From contig JAGXHC010000169.1 in assembly GCA_024636405.1 (NCBI GenBank), forward strand, positions 1-7,575: a stretch of 7,575 nucleotides of DNA, read 5' to 3'. The translations under genes and the position numbers were made by a program. This DNA comes from Sulfitobacter sp. (GTDB lineage Bacteria; Pseudomonadota; Alphaproteobacteria; Rhodobacterales; Rhodobacteraceae). Every line of letters begins with the position of its first letter. Within the stretch, counting starts at the first letter, position 1. The notes beneath the pieces were generated by a model. That model had not been told where the DNA came from and searched no databases. It worked only from the letters and a program-made list of their open reading frames with translations. Of the stretch, positions 6,539 to 7,575 are shown one piece after another.

Positions 6539-6588
6539 ACCCCATTCGTTAAATCATTTTCCCACCGACCTAATGCAGCGAGCCTGAC

Positions 6589-7575
6589 ATGAGCGATGTG
6601 ACCGACGCCACCACCGCCAGAACTGCCCCGACACCGGACGACGGCCTGCGGATCGCCGACACAGACGCCTCAGGCAAGGTTCTTGCCGCTGACGGCACGC
6701 CGCTCAAGAAATCGCTTAACCGCGCCCTCAGGGTGCAAAAACTGCGCGCCCTCGCGTTGATTGCGCCGCTGCTGCTCTTTGTGCTTGTCACTTTCATCGC
6801 TCCCATTGCCGACATGTTGTTCCGATCCGTCGAAAACGAGATTGTGGCAGATACGCTGCCCCGCACCACCGATCTGCTGGCCGACTGGGACGCCGACAGC
6901 GGCGAAATTCCCACAGAGCCGGTGTTCAAGGCCCTGTTTCAGGACATTTTCGTGGCCCAGGAGGCCAAATTGCACACCCGGCTTGGTTCGCGGCTTAATT
7001 ATGAGCTGACCGGCGTGTCGTCGCTGTTCCGCAAATCGGGCCGCAAGGTCGAAGACATGGCCGAAGTTTTTCAAGACCAGTTTGAGGACCTGAACGCCTA
7101 CTGGAAAGACGGCGAAAACTGGAATGCCATGATGGGATCCAACGACTGGATCGCAGATATGGCCGCCTGGGATCCCAAATCCGACGACAAACAACCGCAG
7201 TTTGAAATGCGCGACGGAATCGAAGCTTTCCTGCCCGAAACCGCCGCAAAATTTGCCATATATGCCGATTTCATTCAGAACGTGGACGAAGACAATCTGG
7301 CCAGACAGGACCCCTGGTCGCTGATCTATTCGTCGCTTTATGACGATCTGAATGGCGTGGATGCCGCCACGTTCGCTGACTTGCAAATTCCGGGTGCGAC
7401 CGAGCTTGCCGAAGCCGCCGCAGCGCTGCCCGGATTTGAAACCGTCAACTTTACCGAAGCTTTCGCCAAGACCGACAAAGACTGGCAGAGCATGGATGTC
7501 TGGCGCACGATTCAGGCCTATAGCCCGAAATACACCAACGGTTACTTCCTCAACGCCGTGGACATGCAAAAATCA
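6589..7575 (+). CDS. ABC transporter permease, PotB-like, with long insert after TM1 (partial)
   Basis: The frame opens with ATG at 6589 (MSDVTDATTAR) and stays open for 329 codons to the window edge without a stop. Residues 1-50 are a polar cytoplasmic tail containing LAADGTPLKKSLNRALR. Residues about 54-76 (ALALIAPLLLFVLVTFIAPIADM) form the first membrane helix. From about 80 to 329 no further membrane helix appears; this stretch is acidic and rich in Asp, Trp and aromatic residues. It ends in KYTNGYFLNAVDMQKS, which resembles the segment just before the second helix in PotB-like permeases of this group. The core permease domain with the EAA loop should follow beyond the window. The identification rests on the TM1 sequence and on the position behind the ATPase and binding protein. 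The ribosome binding site is weak (AGCGAG at 6578-6583 region), consistent with lower expression than the binding protein. Confidence 0.8.
   Translation, partial: MSDVTDATTARTAPTPDDGLRIADTDASGKVLAADGTPLKKSLNRALRVQKLRALALIAPLLLFVLVTFIAPIADMLFRSVENEIVADTLPRTTDLLADWDADSGEIPTEPVFKALFQDIFVAQEAKLHTRLGSRLNYELTGVSSLFRKSGRKVEDMAEVFQDQFEDLNAYWKDGENWNAMMGSNDWIADMAAWDPKSDDKQPQFEMRDGIEAFLPETAAKFAIYADFIQNVDEDNLARQDPWSLIYSSLYDDLNGVDAATFADLQIPGATELAEAAAALPGFETVNFTEAFAKTDKDWQSMDVWRTIQAYSPKYTNGYFLNAVDMQKS

Noticed and set aside
5749..6540. 263-codon open frame on the minus strand
   Set aside because: It is antisense to the clearly identified binding-protein gene and covers the hairpin; no ribosome binding site or domain supports it.
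6670..7569. 299-codon open frame on the minus strand
   Set aside because: It opposes the permease frame, which has a credible start, a membrane helix and operon context; the minus frame has no recognisable domain.

Overview
The window looks like chromosomal DNA from an alphaproteobacterium, most likely a Rhodobacterales (Roseobacter-type) bacterium. The basis is GC-rich codon use, GAGG-type ribosome binding sites, and the style of the gene families, in particular a polyamine-type ABC transporter whose permease has a long insert after its first membrane helix. This placement is inference from composition and families, not from a marker gene.

Layout. On the minus strand, positions 1-50 hold the first 16 codons of a probable IclR-type regulator. 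Directly upstream of it (56-1243, minus) is an ectoine hydrolase (DoeA/EutD) family protein. A 203-bp divergent intergenic region (1244-1446) with several inverted repeats separates this pair from a plus-strand block: creatinase (1447-2664), a class III PLP aminotransferase (2679-4055), and after a 129-bp gap an ABC transporter. The transporter genes are a PotA-like ATPase with a TTG start (4185-5285), a secreted PotD/PotF-like binding protein (5398-6504), and a PotB-like permease that runs off the right edge (6589 to beyond 7575). The binding protein is followed by a perfect 10-bp GC-rich hairpin.

How it may work together. The transporter imports a small cationic or zwitterionic nitrogen compound. 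Two paralogous pita-bread (M24-fold) hydrolases cleave C-N bonds: creatinase acts on a guanidino compound to release urea, and the DoeA-like enzyme opens a cyclic amidine such as ectoine. The aminotransferase removes an amino group from a product, and the divergent regulator could sense the substrate. The creatinase active site is complete, so creatine to sarcosine plus urea is the default reaction. However, sarcosine is a secondary amine and a poor fit for the neighbouring aminotransferase, and the usual partners (sarcosine oxidase, ectoine deacetylase DoeB) are not in the window. The locus may therefore handle a less usual guanidino or cyclic amidine substrate, or combine two compatible-solute routes under one transporter.

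The most unusual items are the pairing of DoeA-like and creatinase enzymes with one transporter, and the roughly 250-residue non-membrane insert in the permease. No mobile elements, CRISPR arrays, tRNAs or rRNAs were seen.
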